The position numbers and the translations under genes were made by a program. The notes under the pieces are model-generated. The model was not told where the DNA came from. It did not search any database and saw nothing but the letters and a program-made list of their open reading frames with translations. A DNA stretch of 6,038 nucleotides from an uncultured Angelakisella sp. (GTDB lineage: Bacteria; Bacillota; Clostridia; Oscillospirales; Ruminococcaceae): contig CANOCD010000078.1 in NCBI GenBank assembly GCA_947564495.1, forward strand, positions 1 through 6,038, given 5' to 3'. Shown here in pieces: positions 4,528-6,038 of this stretch (position 1 is its first letter; each line of letters begins with the position of its first letter).

Positions 4528-5799
4528 TCACAGCATTTCCTCCCCAGCCTCCGCCGGGCAGAACGCCACCGCCTCCCGGCACCCCGCCCGCAGGTCCATC
4601 CCGAAGGGCGTGGTGTTGAGGATCGACCCCGGCTCCTTCTTCAGCCACTCGTAAGCCTTCCGGCGAAGGCCCGTGCTCTTGTACCCCTTGGCCCACTGCT
4701 CATAGCTCTCCAGGTAGCTCTCGTGGAGCTCCCCCCACCCGGAAAAGGCCCGCTGGATGGCCTCCCCGGCGGGGAGGGAAAAGACCAGCAGCTCCCGCCG
4801 GGTGAGATACCCGGCGATGTACCCGAAACCCAGGACCATGGTCGCCCGGCCCAGCTGCCAGCCGTCCCGGCTCAGCTCCCCGGTGGTCACCAGATGCTCC
4901 ACCGTCTCCAGCAGCTCCTCCTTGTCCTTCACCTCCCAGGCGTCGTCCAGGACGTATTGGGCAAGATGCTGTTGCAAGGTGGTGCGCTCCCAGCCCCCGG
5001 CGTGGTCAAAGTCCCCGTGGCGGTAGGGGTCCGCCAGGATGTAGGGGGCGTAGGAGGCCAGCAGCCACTTCTCATAGGGGCAGGATACGGGGTTCTCCTC
5101 CAGGACAGGGTTCCGGTCCCACCCCGACACCCCCAGGAAGGAGGTCTTGGCCGGGCTCCGGAGCTTCCGCCGATCCGGGTCCTCCCCCTCCTTCCGGAGG
5201 AAGAAGGTGTACTCCCGGTAATCCCCCTGGGCGACATTGGGATGGGTGGCCATGAGGAAATCCGCCTCGGCCTCGGCGTCCTTGGCGGGGCCCTCGTAGG
5301 AAATTTGCTCCCCCGCCTCGTCCACCAGGGTGATCCGGAGCTTGTTGGAGAGGGAGAACCGGGCCAAACGGGTGGTGTAGATACCCACGATGGCGTCCCG
5401 CTTTATGGCCTGGCCCCCGGGAAAGACCACCCAGTCCCGCCCCAGGAGGATCTCCGACACGCCGAAGAGGCGGCACTTCAGGTCCCCCTCCACCAGGGCG
5501 ACAGGGTCCCGGTCCTCCTCCGGGGGGAGATACCGGCGGATCTGCTTTTTCAGCCGCCCCCGCCACAGAAAGAGGCCGAAAAGCCGGGCCAGGAAAAAGC
5601 CCAGGGAGACCGGGGCCGCCACCAGAAAGACGGCGGTAAACCCCCCCAGGAGATAGGGATGGGCTTCGGCGAACCCCGGGCCGTAGAAAGCCTCGATGGC
5701 GGCCAGTCCGCCGCCGCACCATGCCAGCGCCCAGAACAGGGCGGCCAAAAACCGCCGGACCCGCCAGCCCCGGTGGGCCTTTCCGATGGAGATCTCCAT
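4528..5799 (-). CDS. Membrane-anchored protein with C-terminal DUF1266-like domain
   Basis: A 423-residue protein of unknown function. After a short basic N-terminus (R10, R14-R16) come two hydrophobic segments, about 15-36 and 50-78, ending in a basic WRGRLKKQIRRY stretch that should be cytoplasmic. A central soluble domain (about 90-205) is rich in beta-type segments (DWVVFPGGQAIKRDAIVGIYTTRL, LRITLVDEAGEQISYEG), possibly PH-like; I do not recognise it with certainty. The C-terminal part (about 245-375) resembles DUF1266: W288, the WQLGRATMVLGFGYIAGYLTRRE stretch around 314-336, then AIQRAFSGWGELHESYLESYEQW. DUF1266 proteins have no established biochemical role. The start is supported by AAAGGA at 5809-5814, 9 nt upstream. 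Transcribed alone, divergent from hicA and convergent with the transporter; no operon partner is visible. Confidence 0.85.
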   Translation of the reverse strand: MEISIGKAHRGWRVRRFLAALFWALAWCGGGLAAIEAFYGPGFAEAHPYLLGGFTAVFLVAAPVSLGFFLARLFGLFLWRGRLKKQIRRYLPPEEDRDPVALVEGDLKCRLFGVSEILLGRDWVVFPGGQAIKRDAIVGIYTTRLARFSLSNKLRITLVDEAGEQISYEGPAKDAEAEADFLMATHPNVAQGDYREYTFFLRKEGEDPDRRKLRSPAKTSFLGVSGWDRNPVLEENPVSCPYEKWLLASYAPYILADPYRHGDFDHAGGWERTTLQQHLAQYVLDDAWEVKDKEELLETVEHLVTTGELSRDGWQLGRATMVLGFGYIAGYLTRRELLVFSLPAGEAIQRAFSGWGELHESYLESYEQWAKGYKSTGLRRKAYEWLKKEPGSILNTTPFGMDLRAGCREAVAFCPAEAGEEML

Positions 5800-5833
5800 A
5801 ACAGAGCATCCTTTCTTTTTTTAGGATAGTTCT

Positions 5834-5862
5834 ATTATAGGAGAAAGGGGAAGGAAGCGCAA
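5834..5862 (-). promoter_or_regulatory. Promoter for the DUF1266-like membrane protein
   Basis: On the minus strand a perfect TATAAT (5839-5834) is preceded, after 17 bp, by TTGCGC (5862-5857), only 3 of 6 matches to the -35 consensus. The predicted start near 5827 gives a leader of about 28 nt. The good -10 and spacing support it, but the weak -35 suggests low or activated expression. Confidence 0.5.
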
Positions 5863-5893
5863 GAGCGGGCGGGGGCCGCTCCTCGGAAAAGCA

Positions 5894-5923
5894 TTGACAT
5901 ATTACACATTTATTGTGTATAAT
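5894..5923 (+). promoter_or_regulatory. Consensus promoter of the hicA transcript
   Basis: Perfect TTGACA (5894-5899) and perfect TATAAT (5918-5923) separated by 18 bp. The predicted start near 5930 gives a very short leader of about 15 nt containing the Shine-Dalgarno GGGAGG (5932-5937), 7 nt from the ATG. Such a strong promoter would need repression, consistent with a toxin-antitoxin operon. Confidence 0.8.
5903..5919. promoter_or_regulatory. Inverted-repeat operator candidate in the hicA promoter
   Basis: TACACA (5903-5908) and TGTGTA (5914-5919) are perfect inverted half-sites 5 bp apart, lying in the spacer and running into the -10 box. HicB antitoxins carry a DNA-binding domain and repress their own promoters, so this is a plausible HicB or HicAB site. 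The assignment is inferred from position and symmetry only. Confidence 0.5.
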
Positions 5924-5944
5924 AAAGGCGTGGGAGGGCGGGAT

Positions 5945-6038
5945 ATGAAAACAAAAGACCTCATAGCACTGTTGGAGAAGAACGGCTGGACCTTCAAACG
6001 CCACGGCGCAAATCACGACATCTACGTAAAGGATGGAG
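5945..6038 (+). CDS. hicA: HicA-type mRNA interferase toxin, N-terminal 31 residues (3' end outside window)
   Basis: The visible part begins MKTKDLIALLEKNGWTFKR and continues HGANHDIYVKDG, the characteristic start of HicA: an N-terminal helix with LLxxNGW, then the beta strand carrying the catalytic histidine (H24, in GANHDIY, where many family members have GSHH). HicA proteins are usually about 60-80 residues, so roughly half is missing. HicA is a cytoplasmic double-stranded-RNA-binding-fold toxin that cleaves mRNA in a ribosome-independent way and is neutralised by HicB, normally encoded directly downstream. The antitoxin would lie beyond the right edge and is not seen here. The start is supported by GGGAGG at 5932-5937. 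It is divergent from the DUF1266-like gene. Confidence 0.88.
   Translation, partial: MKTKDLIALLEKNGWTFKRHGANHDIYVKDG

Noticed and set aside
4480..5829. Plus-strand open frame of 449 codons opposite the DUF1266-like gene
   Set aside because: It starts within a terminator and has a low-complexity Pro/Gly/Leu translation; the minus-strand frame has membrane helices, a recognisable C-terminal domain and its own ribosome site.

Overview
The window looks like a chromosomal segment of a GC-rich Gram-positive anaerobe, most likely a gut member of the Oscillospiraceae (Flavonifractor / Intestinimonas / Oscillibacter-like). This is inferred from the very GC-rich coding sequence, AT-rich promoters with near-consensus sigma-A boxes, strong purine-rich Shine-Dalgarno sites, hairpin-dense intergenic repeats, and the protein families present. 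No species can be fixed from sequence reading alone.

Positions 1-3052 hold two minus-strand genes: an MmgE/PrpD-family protein (1697-3052) and, downstream of it, the first 323 residues of an aconitase-superfamily hydratase (start at 970, running off the left edge). Between them lies about 725 bp without a convincing gene. It is filled with perfect hairpins and branched inverted repeats (1054-1677) and carries two copies of a 17-bp direct repeat. From 3231 to 4304 a plus-strand AbrB-family membrane transporter is transcribed away from the PrpD gene. The two genes are separated by overlapping promoters that share a palindromic AT-rich -10 region (3111-3158).

A PrpD-type dehydratase/decarboxylase, an aconitase-type hydratase and a transporter suggest a module that imports and rearranges a branched organic acid (tricarboxylate or methylcitrate/itaconate type). 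The substrate cannot be read from the sequence, and the hydratase lacks the Cys-Asp-His motif of classical aconitases.

Just after the transporter stop codon is an apparent independent transcription unit. It has a good promoter (4308-4336) with a 12-bp perfect palindrome inside its spacer, two imperfect tandem repeats of 46-bp period (4353-4437), and an intrinsic terminator (4450-4477). This is a candidate small RNA, or microprotein, embedded in the transporter 3' region, and is the most intriguing unexplained element here. A second hairpin (4483-4522) terminates the convergent gene.

On the minus strand, 4528-5799 encodes a two-helix membrane-anchored protein with a C-terminal DUF1266-like domain, function unknown. 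Divergent from it, at the right edge, is the start of a hicA toxin gene (5945 onward), with a consensus promoter and an inverted repeat suited to autoregulation. HicB would be expected just outside the window.
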